Assembly: GCF_000718785.1 (NCBI RefSeq)
Contig: NZ_JOCA01000003.1
Span: forward strand, 372,001-436,000
DNA: 64,000 nucleotides
Source of the DNA: Streptomyces sp. NRRL WC-3626
GTDB lineage: Bacteria; Actinomycetota; Actinomycetes; Streptomycetales; Streptomycetaceae
Reading direction: 5' to 3'
Position numbers and translations under genes: made by a program
Part shown: positions 14,785 to 24,351 of the stretch, in pieces
Position numbering within the stretch: the first letter of the stretch is position 1
Layout of the letters: every line of letters starts with the position of its first letter
The notes under the pieces: model-generated
Database searches by the model: none
Told to the model about the DNA's origin: nothing
Seen by the model: the letters and a program-made list of their open reading frames with translations, nothing else

Positions 14785-16644
14785 GTGGAGCGACGCGGGA
14801 GCGGGGCGGCGGGCGATGGCGGACGGGACGGAATCCGGAGCGGCCGCGGACCCCGGCGACTTCAAGGGCTGGTGCTGCTGGGCACCCTGCTGGTCCTGCT
14901 CCTCGGCGGCGCGGCCCCGGCGAGCGCCCACGCCGCCCTCCGCGGAGCCGACCCCGAGGACGGCAGCGTCCTCAAGTCCGCGCCCACGCACATCACCCTG
15001 ACCTTCACGGAGTCCGTCGGCCTGCTGGAGGACTCCTTCCGCGTCTACAGCCCCGACAACCGCCGCATCCACCTCGGCGAGCCGCGGCACGCGGACGACG
15101 CCTCCGACACCGCCCGCGCCAAGCTGCCCGGCGGCCTCGCCGACGGCACCTACACGGTCGCCTGGCGGGTGATCTCCGCCGACAGCCACCCGGTCTCCGG
15201 CGCCTTCAGCTTCTCCATCGGCAAACCCTCGCCCACCCCGCCCGCCGCACCGGCGGACCACGCCGAACATCCGGTCACCAAGAGCCTCTACGACACCGGC
15301 CGCTATCTCGCGTACACCGCCGCCGCGCTGCTCATCGGCGCGGCGGCCTTCGCGGCGCTGTGCCGCCCGCCGGACACCGCCCCGCTGCGGGCGCCCCTGC
15401 TCATCGGCTGGTGGACCCTGCTGACGGCCACGGCCGCCCTCCTCGTCCTGCGCGCCCCGTACGAGAGGGGCACCTCACCGGCGACCGCCTTCGACCCGGA
15501 CGCGTTCACCGGCGCCCTCACCGGCCGGCCGGGCCTCGCCCTGCTCACCCGCGTCGCCCTGCTCCTCACGGCGGCCCTGCTCGTACCGCTCCTGCGGCAC
15601 CGCACCCCCCGGACCCGGCTGGCGGCCGGCGCGGCACTCTCCGTCGCCCTGGCCCTGACCTGGGCGGCGGCCGAGCACGCCTCCGCCGGGATCCAGGTAC
15701 CGCTGGCCATGACGTCGTCCGTGCTCCATCTGCTGGCGATGGCGTGCTGGCTCGGCGGTCTGACCGCGCTGCTCCTCACCCTGCACCGCGCGCAGACCCC
15801 GCCGCCCCTCGCCACGGTCGCCCGCTTCTCCCGGCTGGCCTTCGCCTCGGTGACCGTCCTCGTGGTCACCGGCGTCTACCAGTCCTGGCGCGGCCTCGGC
15901 TCCTGGACGGCGCTGCTGGAGACGACGTACGGCAAGACCCTCACGGTCAAGCTCGCGGCGACGCTCTTCCTGCTGCTGGCGGCCGCGATGTCCCGCCGCT
16001 GGACGGCCCTGCTGGCCCGGCCGGCGACGGCCTCGGCGGAGGCCGGGCAGCGCGTACCGGAACTCGTGGGGGCACCCGGCTCCCCGCCGGCGACGGGGCC
16101 CGTGTCCCCGGCGCCGGACGGACCGGACGGACCGGACGCGCGGGAGGGCCTTCACCGCCGTGCCCTGCGCCGCTCGGTACTGGCCGAGGTCGTCGTCGCC
16201 GTGCTCGTCCTCCTGGTCACCACCGTGCTCACCGGCACCCTCCCCGCCCGCGCGGAGGCCGAGGCGGCCAAGGCCCCCGAGCCGCAGGTGGCCGGCCTTC
16301 CCGGCGCGGAGGCGTTCACGATCCCCTACGACGCGGGCACCCCCGGCGGCCGGGGCACCGTCCAGCTCACGATGGACCCGGGCCGGGTCGGCGAGAACGG
16401 CCTCCAGGCGGTGGTCTTCGACCCCCGGGGCGCCCTGAGCTTCGTACCGGAACTCCGAATCTCCTTCACCCTCGGGGCGAAGGACATCGGCCCCATCGAC
16501 GCGAAGGTCACCGACCGGGGCGGCTACTGGGCCACCAGCGACCTCAATCTCCCCCTCGAGGGCACCTGGACGATGAAGATGACGATCCGGGTCTCCGAAG
16601 TGGATCAGGTGAGCGAGACCCGCCAGGTACGGATCTCCCGCTGA
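14785..16644 (+). CDS. CopC-CopD copper resistance fusion protein
   Basis: This 619-residue protein starts at GTG 14785. A signal peptide runs about 26-48 (LVLLGTLLVLLLGGAAPASA), with likely cleavage before H49. An N-terminal His is a copper ligand in CopC proteins (HAALRGADPEDG). The CopC beta-barrel spans about 49-147 (HITLTFTESV, WRVISADSHPVSGAFSF). CopD follows with about eight membrane helices (about 160-390), including the second half LHLLAMACWLGGLTALL. After a Pro-rich linker (about 415-455) and another helix comes an extracellular domain (about 510-619) resembling YtkA/FixH-like beta sandwiches. The product probably imports or handles copper at the membrane. It is monocistronic. Confidence 0.9.
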   Translation: MERRGSGAAGDGGRDGIRSGRGPRRLQGLVLLGTLLVLLLGGAAPASAHAALRGADPEDGSVLKSAPTHITLTFTESVGLLEDSFRVYSPDNRRIHLGEPRHADDASDTARAKLPGGLADGTYTVAWRVISADSHPVSGAFSFSIGKPSPTPPAAPADHAEHPVTKSLYDTGRYLAYTAAALLIGAAAFAALCRPPDTAPLRAPLLIGWWTLLTATAALLVLRAPYERGTSPATAFDPDAFTGALTGRPGLALLTRVALLLTAALLVPLLRHRTPRTRLAAGAALSVALALTWAAAEHASAGIQVPLAMTSSVLHLLAMACWLGGLTALLLTLHRAQTPPPLATVARFSRLAFASVTVLVVTGVYQSWRGLGSWTALLETTYGKTLTVKLAATLFLLLAAAMSRRWTALLARPATASAEAGQRVPELVGAPGSPPATGPVSPAPDGPDGPDAREGLHRRALRRSVLAEVVVAVLVLLVTTVLTGTLPARAEAEAAKAPEPQVAGLPGAEAFTIPYDAGTPGGRGTVQLTMDPGRVGENGLQAVVFDPRGALSFVPELRISFTLGAKDIGPIDAKVTDRGGYWATSDLNLPLEGTWTMKMTIRVSEVDQVSETRQVRISR

Positions 16645-16758
16645 TCACCGCATCCCGCCTGCGCATTTCCACACCTCGCCCGCGCATTTCCGATCACTCC
16701 GCCCGGGGATTCCCCCGCCCCATTCAAGATCGAAAAGGGGCGTTCCGTAAATTCCCCG

Positions 16759-16783
16759 GGAACTTCTCTACAACCTTCCGTTA
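16759..16783 (+). promoter_or_regulatory. Candidate ECF-sigma promoter (GGAAC-N16-GTT)
   Basis: GGAAC at 16759-16763, followed after 16 bp by GTTA, resembles extracytoplasmic-function sigma promoters (GGAAC -35 type), 60 bp upstream of the first Stealth gene. An AT-richer block surrounds it. The match is short and unproven. Confidence 0.3.
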
Positions 16784-16843
16784 CGCGCGTATGTCTGGCT
16801 GACGCAGGGGTGTTCAGGGGTCCAGGCAGAGGAGCTCGGAAAC

Positions 16844-18541
16844 GTGACCATGCGTTCCTTCGTCCGGCGGGTGGGGCCGCGAGTCGAGCGGAAGGCCGCC
16901 GAGCGGGTGTGGCAGCTGCGCACCCTGCGGCGACGCCGCAGAGCGGCGGACACGGCCCCGGAGTTCCGCCCGGTGGCGGTGCGCGGCCAGCGGCTGTACG
17001 GACGGGTCGTCACCCGGTTCGGCGCCGCGGAGGCCGCCGCCGCCAACCTCGCTCTGGTCGTCGACGCGCTGGAGCGGGAAGGCATCGCCCACTTCCTGGT
17101 ACCGGCATCGCGCACCCGCCACACGGTCGGGGTGAACGCCGTCGACCGGGAGCGGTTCCTCACCGCCCTGGAGGCGCTCAACGCGGGGCAGCCGGTGTTC
17201 ATCGGCCGGCCGCTGCCCGGGGGACAGCTCAGGCATCCCGCCCTGTTCATGGACGGCGTACTGCCGTCCGCGCTGCGCACCGCGCCCGTCCTGCGGATCG
17301 GCGAGAACCACCTCGGGCCCGCCGGCCAGCTGCTCGCCGGGCCCGAACTCGCCTGCGACGTCGAGTTCTGGGAGGACGGCGCGCAGCTCCTCGCCTCCGC
17401 CGACGGGCCCCGGAAACTGGCCAGGGTGCAGCCGCAGGCGTCCGAGGACGTCTTCGCCGAGTCCCTGATCGCGCCCCGGAACAACGGCGTCACCGACGTC
17501 CTCCCGGCGGCCGAGCAGAAGCCGGCCACGGTGCGCGTCGGCGACCGGGAACTGCCGGCCTTCGCCCCGCTCACCCTGCCGACCGTGGACGACGTGACCT
17601 TCCCCGTGGACGTCGTCTACACCTGGGTCGACGGCGAGGAGCCGGCGATGCGGGCCAAACGGGCCCGGTACCAGGAGGGCGGCATCGCCGAGATCCTGGA
17701 CAAGGAGACCAACGCCTCCCGCTACACCAGCCACGACGAGCTGAAGTACTCGCTGCGCTCGCTCGCGATGTACGCCGACTTCGTCCGCCACATCTACGTC
17801 GTGACCGACGGTCAGACACCGCACTGGCTGGACCGGACGGCGCCCGGGATCACCGTCGTCGACCACCGCGACATCTTCCCGCCGGACGTGCTGCCGGTGT
17901 TCAACTCGCACGCCATCGAGACCCGGCTGCACCACATCCCCGGCCTGTCCGAGCACTATCTCTATTTCAACGACGACGTATTCGTCGGACGCCGGGTCAC
18001 CGCCGAACATTTCTTCCACGGCAGCGGTCTGATGAAGGTCCCCGTCTCCCCGCTCAAGATCGGAATAGGAAAACCGCACGCCGAGGAGACGGCCACCAAC
18101 TCCGCGGGAAAGAACGTCCGCGCGCTGCTGCTGGAGAAATTCGGCCGCATGACGACGAACAACTTCCTGCACACCCCGCTGCCGCAGCGGCGCGACACCC
18201 TGCGCACCCTCGAGGAGCTCTTCCCCGGGGACATCGCCCGCACCACGGCGTCCCGCTTCCGCTCCCCGCAGGACATCGCGGTGACGGCCCCGCTGCTCTA
18301 CCAGTACGCGCTGATGACCGGCCACGGAGTGCCCGGGAGGTTCAGCTACCGGTACGTCAACATCAGCCGCCCCGACGCCGGGGCGCGCCTGGCCGATCTG
18401 AGCCGCAGCCGCCGCTTCGACTTCTTCTGCCTCAACGACGTCGACGTGCCACCGGAGGAGCGGGAGCCGGTCGGCGCCCGGATGCACGCCTTCCTGGAGG
18501 ACTACTTCCCCTTCGCGAGCCCCTACGAGAAGCAGCCGTGA
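16844..18541 (+). CDS. Stealth-family hexose-1-phosphoryl transferase, copy 1
   Basis: This 565-residue protein starts at GTG 16844 (VTMRSFVRRV, with GAGGAGCTC upstream). Stealth proteins transfer sugar-1-phosphate groups to build phosphoglycan capsules or cell-wall polymers. All four conserved blocks are visible: CR1 VDVVYTWVDG (about 255-264), CR2 ASRYTSHDELKYSLRSL (291-307) plus FVRHIYVVTDG, NSHAIETRLHHIPGLSEHYLYFNDDVF (354-380), CR3 around NSAGKNVRALL...HTPLPQRR, and CR4 FDFFCLNDVD near the end. No signal peptide or membrane helix is seen, so it is cytoplasmic. The N-terminal 240 residues are a separate conserved domain. The stop overlaps the next Stealth gene. Confidence 0.94.
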   Translation: MTMRSFVRRVGPRVERKAAERVWQLRTLRRRRRAADTAPEFRPVAVRGQRLYGRVVTRFGAAEAAAANLALVVDALEREGIAHFLVPASRTRHTVGVNAVDRERFLTALEALNAGQPVFIGRPLPGGQLRHPALFMDGVLPSALRTAPVLRIGENHLGPAGQLLAGPELACDVEFWEDGAQLLASADGPRKLARVQPQASEDVFAESLIAPRNNGVTDVLPAAEQKPATVRVGDRELPAFAPLTLPTVDDVTFPVDVVYTWVDGEEPAMRAKRARYQEGGIAEILDKETNASRYTSHDELKYSLRSLAMYADFVRHIYVVTDGQTPHWLDRTAPGITVVDHRDIFPPDVLPVFNSHAIETRLHHIPGLSEHYLYFNDDVFVGRRVTAEHFFHGSGLMKVPVSPLKIGIGKPHAEETATNSAGKNVRALLLEKFGRMTTNNFLHTPLPQRRDTLRTLEELFPGDIARTTASRFRSPQDIAVTAPLLYQYALMTGHGVPGRFSYRYVNISRPDAGARLADLSRSRRFDFFCLNDVDVPPEEREPVGARMHAFLEDYFPFASPYEKQP

Positions 18542-20304
18542 CGGGGGCGGCGGGCATGGACCTCCGTCATCGCGTCGCGGCGCCCACCGGTGTCCGGGCC
18601 GCCCGGCACCTGCTGGCGCGGCTGCTCCCCTGGCCGGCCGCCCGGCTCTGGGCGCTGCGGACGGCCCCGGCCCGGCGGCGGCTGCGGGCCGCCGTCCCCG
18701 GACTGCGCCGCGTCAGCTTCGGACCGACCCGGCTGTACGGCCGTACCGTCGCCGGCTACACGGCGGCGGACGCCGTCGAGACCGACCTCGAGCGGGTGTG
18801 CACGCTGCTGGAAGGGCTCGGCGTCCCCTACTTCCTGGTCTCCGCGGGCCCCGGGACGGGGGCTCCGCGCCAGGTCGTCGGCGTCGAGGAGACCCACCGC
18901 GGCGCGGTGCTCTCCCGGGCCGCCCGGTGCTTCGCCGGCACCGCCGGATACGTCGGTGCCGTCGGACCGGACGGTGCCGTGACCGCCGCGGCGCTGTGGG
19001 CCGACGGGAAGCTGCCGCGGGCGCTGCGGCGGGCCGCCGTCCTCCGTACCGGACTGGTGCGCCTGGGCCCCGGAGGGCAGGTGCTCAGCGGGCTGGAGGC
19101 GGGCTGCGACATCGAGTTCTGGCGCCGGGGCCGGGACGTCCGCGCCGATCCCGGCTGGCTCACCGTGCCGGGCGCCCAGCTCCCCGACGTCTTCGGTCCG
19201 GCCCTCGTCGCCCCGCGCCGCAACCCGGTGACGGAGGTGCTCCCGCCGGCCGCGCGCCGCCCCGCCGCGGTGACGCGCCGCCGGGGCGGGGTGCCGACGT
19301 ACGCCCCGTTCGCCGAGCCGGGCGTCGACGAGGTGTGCTTCCCCGTCGACGCCGTGTTCACCTGGGTGGACGGGGACGACCCGGTACTGGCCGCGAAACG
19401 CCGCGCCCACCAGGAGTTCTCTCACGGCATCGCCCCGCGCGAGACCGGCCCCTCCCGCTACACCAGCCACGACGAGCTGCGGTACGCGCTGCGCTCACTG
19501 GAGATGTACGCCGGGTTCGTCCGGCGCGTCTACCTCGTGACCGACTCCCAGCTCCCCGCCTGGCTGGACCCGGACGCGGCGGGCCTGACCGTGATCGACC
19601 ACCGGGACATCCTCCCGGCGGACGCGCTGCCCGTCTTCAACTCGCACGCGATCGAGAGCCGCCTGCACCACATACCGGGCCTGTCGGAGCACTACCTCTA
19701 CTTCAACGACGACGTCTTCATCAACCGCCCGGTGGGCGCCGGGCACTTCTTCCACGGCAACGGCATCGCCCGCATCCCGCTCTCCCCGCTGAAGCTCGGC
19801 GCCGGCCCCCCGCACCCCCTCGAGCCGGCCCCGAACTCCGCCGGCAAGAACGCCCGCGAGGTGATCCGCCGCTTCCACGGCCGGTACATCACCCACAAGT
19901 CGCTGCACACCCCGCACCCCCAGCTGCTGTCGGTGATGCGCGAGATGGAGAGCCTCGGGATCGGCGAGCTCGAACGGACCGCCCACTCCCGGTTCCGCTC
20001 CACCGCCGACGTGGCCCCGGCGTCCACCCTCCACCACCACTGGGCGATCGCCACCGGCCGTGCCGTCCCGGCCGACTACCGCTTCCGCTACGTCCAGCTG
20101 GGCACCCCGGACATGCGCCGCCGCCTGGACCGCCTCGCGGCCGGCGAGGACATCGACTTCTTCTGCCTCAACGACGTGGACACCACCCCGGAGACCCGGT
20201 CGGCGGCCCTCCCGGTCCTCCACACCTTCCTCGACCCCCTACCCCAGCCACTACGAGGCCCCGCGCCCCGCCCCACCCGGGCAGAGGCCGGCCCCCACGA
20301 ATGA
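18538..20304 (+). CDS. Stealth-family hexose-1-phosphoryl transferase, copy 2
   Basis: GTG 18538 overlaps the preceding TGA (GTGA) and gives 588 residues; ATG 18556 (MDLRHRV) is an alternative. CR1 is VDAVFTWVDG (about 270-279), CR2 PSRYTSHDELRYALRSLEMY, then FVRRVYLVTD, NSHAIESRLHHIPGLSEHYLYFNDDVF and CR4 DIDFFCLNDVD. It is a clear paralogue of copy 1 with a divergent N-domain, so the tandem arose by duplication and later specialisation. The overlap implies equimolar, coupled synthesis, and the two may add alternating phosphosugars or act as a heteromer. The last 25 residues are Pro/Arg-rich and poorly conserved. Confidence 0.94.
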   Translation: MTGAAGMDLRHRVAAPTGVRAARHLLARLLPWPAARLWALRTAPARRRLRAAVPGLRRVSFGPTRLYGRTVAGYTAADAVETDLERVCTLLEGLGVPYFLVSAGPGTGAPRQVVGVEETHRGAVLSRAARCFAGTAGYVGAVGPDGAVTAAALWADGKLPRALRRAAVLRTGLVRLGPGGQVLSGLEAGCDIEFWRRGRDVRADPGWLTVPGAQLPDVFGPALVAPRRNPVTEVLPPAARRPAAVTRRRGGVPTYAPFAEPGVDEVCFPVDAVFTWVDGDDPVLAAKRRAHQEFSHGIAPRETGPSRYTSHDELRYALRSLEMYAGFVRRVYLVTDSQLPAWLDPDAAGLTVIDHRDILPADALPVFNSHAIESRLHHIPGLSEHYLYFNDDVFINRPVGAGHFFHGNGIARIPLSPLKLGAGPPHPLEPAPNSAGKNAREVIRRFHGRYITHKSLHTPHPQLLSVMREMESLGIGELERTAHSRFRSTADVAPASTLHHHWAIATGRAVPADYRFRYVQLGTPDMRRRLDRLAAGEDIDFFCLNDVDTTPETRSAALPVLHTFLDPLPQPLRGPAPRPTRAEAGPHE

Positions 20305-20356
20305 CCACAGGGCCCCGAGCAGGTAGGGCAGGCCCTCGCCGCTCTGTGACACGGAC

Positions 20357-20400
20357 AACGTCGAAGGGCCCCACCGCAAGCGGTGGGGCCCTTCGACGTT
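20357..20400. terminator. Strong bidirectional terminator
   Basis: A perfect 20-bp stem (left arm 20357-20376, right arm 20381-20400) with loop CAAG lies between the Stealth operon and the converging tRNA-Ser gene. Confidence 0.9.
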
Positions 20401-20417
20401 AGTGCCCGGTGAGGCAC

Positions 20418-20505
20418 TGGCGGAGGATACGAGATTCGAACTCGTGAGGGGTTGCCCCCAACACGCTTTCCAAGCGTGCGCCCTAGGCCACTAGGCGAAT
20501 CCTCC
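20418..20505 (-). tRNA. tRNA-Ser (anticodon GGA)
   Basis: Acceptor GGAGGAT pairs with ATCCTCC, discriminator G, and CCA is encoded at the 3' end. The anticodon loop TTGGAAA (anticodon GGA) is closed by CACGC/GCGTG, and the long variable arm TTGGGGGCAACCCCTC marks class II. The length is 88 nt with CCA. Confidence 0.97.
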
Positions 20506-20574
20506 GGTCGGAACATTACATGACCGAGAGGAGTGCTCGCGAACTCGTTCCCCGCCCGCGACATGGGGTAGCCT

Positions 20575-20670
20575 CTGCGTAGCCCCTCACGCGGCGCTAT
20601 CTGACTGAACTCCCCCAGGGCCGGAAGGCAGCAAGGGTAGGTCGGCTCTGGCGGGTGCGTGGGGGGCGCT
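20575..20670 (+). ncRNA. ffs: Signal recognition particle RNA (small bacterial, 4.5S-like)
   Basis: The ends pair over 10 bp (20583-20592 with 20657-20666, one G-U), giving a long hairpin. The apical part contains the conserved GGCCGGAAGGCAGCAAGGGTAG-like SRP domain IV, in which the GGAA tetraloop and the A/C-rich symmetric loop bind Ffh. Actinobacteria place ffs directly before dnaX, next to tRNA-Ser, exactly as here. The outer limits are approximate. Confidence 0.88.
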
Positions 20671-20724
20671 TGTGTTCACGGGCGTCCGGGCGGGTTGTCA
20701 GTGCGCGCCTATAACCTCGTATGC

Positions 20725-22911
20725 GTGTCGTCTCTCGCGCTGTACCGCCGTTATCGCCCGGAGTCGTTCGCCGAGGTCATCGGGCAGGAGCATGTCACCG
20801 CCCCGTTGCAGCAGGCGTTGCGGAACAACCGGGTCAATCACGCGTACCTGTTCAGCGGTCCGCGCGGATGCGGCAAGACCACCAGCGCGCGGATCCTGGC
20901 GCGCTGTCTGAACTGCGAGCAGGGCCCCACGCCGACGCCGTGCGGGGAGTGCCAGTCCTGCCAGGACCTCGCGCGCAACGGGCCGGGTTCGATCGACGTC
21001 ATCGAGATCGACGCCGCGTCGCACGGTGGCGTGGACGACGCCCGTGACCTGCGCGAGAAGGCGTTCTTCGGGCCGGCGAGCAGCCGCTACAAGATCTACA
21101 TCATCGACGAGGCCCACATGGTCACGTCGGCGGGCTTCAACGCGCTGCTCAAGGTCGTCGAGGAGCCGCCCGAGCATCTGAAGTTCATCTTCGCCACCAC
21201 CGAGCCCGAGAAGGTCATCGGGACGATCCGGTCGCGTACGCACCACTACCCGTTCCGGCTGGTGCCGCCCGGCACACTGCGGGACTACCTCGGCGAGGTG
21301 TGCGGTCAGGAGGACATCCCCGTCGACGAGGGCGTGCTGCCGCTCGTCGTGCGGGCCGGCGGCGGTTCCGTGCGGGACTCGATGTCCGTCATGGACCAGC
21401 TGCTCGCCGGTGCCGGGGCGGAGGGTGTGACCTACGCCATGGCCACCTCCCTGCTCGGGTACACGGACGGCTCGCTGCTGGACTCCGTCGTCGAGGCCTT
21501 CGCGACCGGTGACGGCGCCGCCGCCTTCGAGGTCGTCGACCGCGTGATCGAGGGGGGCAACGATCCGCGGCGGTTCGTCACCGACCTGCTGGAGCGGCTG
21601 CGGGACCTCGTCATCCTCGCCGCCGTGCCCGACGCCGGCGAGAAGGGGCTCATCGACGCCCCCGCCGACGTCATGGAGCGGATGCAGGCACAGGCCGGCA
21701 CCTTCGGCGCCGCCGAGCTCAGCCGTGCCGCCGACCTCGTCAACGAGGGGCTGACCGAGATGCGCGGCGCCAACTCGCCGCGCCTTCAGCTCGAGCTGAT
21801 CTGCGCGCGCGTGCTGCTGCCCGCCGCGTACGGCGACGAGCGCTCGGTCATGGCCCGGCTGGACCGGATCGAGCGCGGGGTGAACTTCTCGCCGGGCACC
21901 GGTGCCGCCATGCCGGCCGTGGGGTACGTTCCCGGGCCGGGGGCCCATGCCGGGGCGCCCGCGCAGGCTTCCGTGGAGCCGGGGGGCGGACCCGCCGCCG
22001 CCCGGGCCGCGGTGCGGGGGCCGGGTCCGGCACCCGAACCCACTCCCGCGCCCCCTCCCGCGCCCGCGTCGCCCGCGCCCCCTCAGCAGCAGCCCCCCGC
22101 TGCCGCCCCGGCGCCCTCCGGCGCTCCCGGCGCCTGGCCCACCGCGGCCTCCGCCGGTGGCGGCGCCGGCCGCCGGCCGGGCGGCTGGCCCACGGCCGCC
22201 CCGACGGGCGGCGGCCAGCCTCCGGCGGCCCCGGCCCCGGCTCCGGCTCCGGCCCCTGCTCCCACACCCGCGTCCGCGCCCGCGCCGGCCCCGCAGGCGG
22301 CCCCCGCGCCGTCCGCGGGCGGTGGCGGCGGGCCCGACCCGCGCGTGCTCTGGCCGAACATCCTGGAGACGGTCAAGAACCGGCGCCGCTTCACCTGGAT
22401 CCTGCTCAGCCAGAACGCCCAGGTGACCGGCTTCGACGGCACGACCCTCCAGATCGGCTTCGTGAACGCGGGCGCGCGGGACAACTTCGCCGGCAGCGGC
22501 AGCGAGGACGTGCTGCGGCAGGCGCTGGCCGAGCAGTTCAACGTGCACTGGAAGATCGAGGCCGTCGTCGACCCGTCCGGTGGCGGCGGCGGAGGCATGG
22601 GGGCGCCCGCCCCGGCCGGCCCGCCCGGCGGCGGCCGGGGCAGCGGCGGTGGCGGATACGGCGAGCGGCCGTCCGCTCCCCAGCCGGGCGCCCCCGCCGC
22701 GGGGCCCGCCCGGCCGGCGAGCGCCCCCTCCGCACCCGCGCCCGCCCCGGCACCCCGCCCCTCCGCCCCGGAGCCGCCGCCCCCCGTCTCGCCGGAGGAC
22801 GACATCCCCGAGGACGACGACCCCGACCTGGACGAGTCCGCCCTCTCCGGGCAGGAACTCCTGGTCCGCGAGCTGGGCGCGACGGTCGTCGAGGAGCTCA
22901 CCAACGAATAG
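20725..22911 (+). CDS. dnaX: DNA polymerase III subunit gamma/tau
   Basis: This 728-residue AAA+ clamp-loader subunit opens and loads the sliding clamp and ties the polymerase cores together. Walker A GPRGCGKT is at 45-52, zinc ligands C64, C73, C76 and C79, Walker B IIDEAH at 126-131, and sensor [10 protein letters not shown] near 155-164. After about residue 390 comes a long Pro/Ala/Gly-rich linker, then a tau-like domain ([27 protein letters not shown]) and an acidic tail. GTG 20725 ([15 protein letters not shown]) matches the family start. TATAAC at 20710-20715 ends 9 nt before it and no ribosome site is evident. Confidence 0.96.
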   Translation: MSSLALYRRYRPESFAEVIGQEHVTAPLQQALRNNRVNHAYLFSGPRGCGKTTSARILARCLNCEQGPTPTPCGECQSCQDLARNGPGSIDVIEIDAASHGGVDDARDLREKAFFGPASSRYKIYIIDEAHMVTSAGFNALLKVVEEPPEHLKFIFATTEPEKVIGTIRSRTHHYPFRLVPPGTLRDYLGEVCGQEDIPVDEGVLPLVVRAGGGSVRDSMSVMDQLLAGAGAEGVTYAMATSLLGYTDGSLLDSVVEAFATGDGAAAFEVVDRVIEGGNDPRRFVTDLLERLRDLVILAAVPDAGEKGLIDAPADVMERMQAQAGTFGAAELSRAADLVNEGLTEMRGANSPRLQLELICARVLLPAAYGDERSVMARLDRIERGVNFSPGTGAAMPAVGYVPGPGAHAGAPAQASVEPGGGPAAARAAVRGPGPAPEPTPAPPPAPASPAPPQQQPPAAAPAPSGAPGAWPTAASAGGGAGRRPGGWPTAAPTGGGQPPAAPAPAPAPAPAPTPASAPAPAPQAAPAPSAGGGGGPDPRVLWPNILETVKNRRRFTWILLSQNAQVTGFDGTTLQIGFVNAGARDNFAGSGSEDVLRQALAEQFNVHWKIEAVVDPSGGGGGGMGAPAPAGPPGGGRGSGGGGYGERPSAPQPGAPAAGPARPASAPSAPAPAPAPRPSAPEPPPPVSPEDDIPEDDDPDLDESALSGQELLVRELGATVVEELTNE

Positions 22912-22987
22912 GGGTGTGGAGGATCGTACGAGCGCGCTCCGCCCGCCCCTTCGGAAGCCCGCACAAGGCGAAGCGGCCGTCTCCCGT

Positions 22988-22993
22988 TAGGCT
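22988..22993 (+). promoter_or_regulatory. Candidate -10 box for leaderless purD mRNA
   Basis: TAGGCT lies exactly 7 nt before the purD GTG. The intervening GACCCCC has no Shine-Dalgarno character. Confidence 0.5.
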
Positions 22994-23000
22994 GACCCCC

Positions 23001-24287
23001 GTGAAGGTCCTCGTCATCGGCAGCGGCGCCCGCGAACACGCCCTGTGCCACAGCCTGTCCCTCGACCCCGACGTCACGGCGCTGCACTGCGCCCCCGGCA
23101 ACGCCGGGATCGCCGAGGTCGCCGAGCTGCACCAGGTCGACGCCCTCGACGGTGCCGCCGTGACCGCGCTGGCCGCGCGGCTCGGCGCGGACCTCGTCGT
23201 GGTCGGCCCGGAGGCGCCCCTCGTCGCCGGTGTCGCCGACGCCGTGCGCGACGCGGGCATCCCGGTCTTCGGCCCCTCCAAGGAGGCCGCGCGCCTGGAG
23301 GGCTCCAAGGCGTTCGCCAAGGACGTCATGGCGGGTGCCGGCGTGCCCACCGCCCGCAGCTACGTCTGTACGACGCCGGAGGAGGCCGACGCGGCCCTCA
23401 GCGCGTTCGGCGCCCCGTACGTCGTCAAGGACGACGGTCTCGCGGCCGGCAAGGGCGTCGTCGTCACCGACGACGTCGAGGCGGCCCGCGCGCACGCCGC
23501 CGGCTGCATGGGGGTACCTCCCGGGCCTTCGGGGCAGCGGGGGAGCGTGGTCATCGAGGAGTTCCTCGACGGCCCCGAGGTCTCCCTCTTCGCGATCACC
23601 GACGGCGAGACGGTCGTCCCGCTCCAGCCCGCCCAGGACTTCAAGCGCGCGCTGGACGGCGACGCGGGCCCGAACACCGGCGGCATGGGCGCGTACTCCC
23701 CGCTGCCCTGGGCCGACCCCAAGCTGGTCGACGAGGTCATGGAGACGGTTCTCCAGCCGACCGTGGACGAGCTGCGGCGCCGGGGCACCCCGTTCTCCGG
23801 ACTGCTCTACGCCGGTCTGGCGATCACCTCGCGCGGTGTCCGCGTGATCGAGTTCAACGCCCGCTTCGGCGACCCCGAGACCCAGGTGGTCCTGGCCCGG
23901 CTGAAGACCCCGCTGGGCGGCGTGCTGATGGCCGCCGCCACCGGCAACCTCGCCCATCTGGAGCCGACGCGCTGGAGCGACGAGGCCGCGGTCACCGTGG
24001 TCGTCGCCTCCCACAACTACCCCGGCACGCCGCGCACCGGCGACCCGATCACCGGCCTGGACGAGGTCGCCGCCGAGGACGCCCCGCACGCGTACGTCCT
24101 GCACGCGGGGACGAAGCGGGACGGCGACGCGGTCGTCAGCGCGGGCGGGCGCGTGCTGTCCGTCACGGCGACGGGCAAGGACCTCACCGAGGCCCGCGAC
24201 CGCGCCTACCGGGCGGTCGCCCGCATTCGCCTCGACGGTTCCCAGCACCGTACGGACATCGCCGCGAAGGCGGCGCGCGAGGCGTGA
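23001..24287 (+). CDS. purD: Phosphoribosylamine-glycine ligase
   Basis: This 428-residue ATP-grasp enzyme makes GAR from phosphoribosylamine, glycine and ATP (IMP step 2). Visible features are [57 protein letters not shown], the P-loop-like [14 protein letters not shown] (140-153) and [26 protein letters not shown]. Between the conserved AAGC and [13 protein letters not shown] are about 13 extra residues (about 170-182, [13 protein letters not shown]), encoded by a hairpin-forming GC-rich segment that keeps the frame. The GTG start has a TAGGCT box 7 nt upstream. A perfect hairpin follows the stop. Confidence 0.95.
   Translation: MKVLVIGSGAREHALCHSLSLDPDVTALHCAPGNAGIAEVAELHQVDALDGAAVTALAARLGADLVVVGPEAPLVAGVADAVRDAGIPVFGPSKEAARLEGSKAFAKDVMAGAGVPTARSYVCTTPEEADAALSAFGAPYVVKDDGLAAGKGVVVTDDVEAARAHAAGCMGVPPGPSGQRGSVVIEEFLDGPEVSLFAITDGETVVPLQPAQDFKRALDGDAGPNTGGMGAYSPLPWADPKLVDEVMETVLQPTVDELRRRGTPFSGLLYAGLAITSRGVRVIEFNARFGDPETQVVLARLKTPLGGVLMAAATGNLAHLEPTRWSDEAAVTVVVASHNYPGTPRTGDPITGLDEVAAEDAPHAYVLHAGTKRDGDAVVSAGGRVLSVTATGKDLTEARDRAYRAVARIRLDGSQHRTDIAAKAAREA
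23508..23546 (+). repeat. Palindromic GGGGGTACCTCCC-type element inside purD
   Basis: The segment has the form GGGGGTACCTCCC...GGCC-TTCG-GGGC...GGGGGAGC. CTCCC and GGGAG arms flank a TTCG tetraloop-like centre. Elements of this type are familiar from Streptomyces intergenic DNA. Here it lies in frame at codons 170-182 in the B-domain loop of PurD. Confidence 0.6.
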
Positions 24288-24315
24288 GCCCGGACGCACG
24301 GCGTCGATGAACGCC

Positions 24316-24351
24316 TCGGGCCCCGGATCCGTCTCAGGATCCGGGGCCCGA
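24316..24351 (+). terminator. purD terminator
   Basis: TCGGGCCCCGGATCC and its exact complement form a 15-bp stem with a 6-nt loop (GTCTCA), 28 bp after the purD stop. Confidence 0.85.

Noticed and set aside
16067..16110. Second palindromic GGGGGCACC-type element in the CopD linker
   Set aside because: The similarity to the purD element is short, the arms do not pair well, and linkers are naturally Pro/Gly-rich.
16810..18537. Extension of the second Stealth frame back over the first Stealth gene
   Set aside because: Before 18538 this frame gives Arg/Pro-rich sequence with no family similarity, whereas the real Stealth 1 is in another frame; the GTGA overlap sets the start.
20694..20715. TTGTCA/TATAAC as a sigma-70 promoter of dnaX
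   Set aside because: The spacing is only about 10 bp, too short for a -35/-10 pair; the TATAAC alone may still serve as -10.
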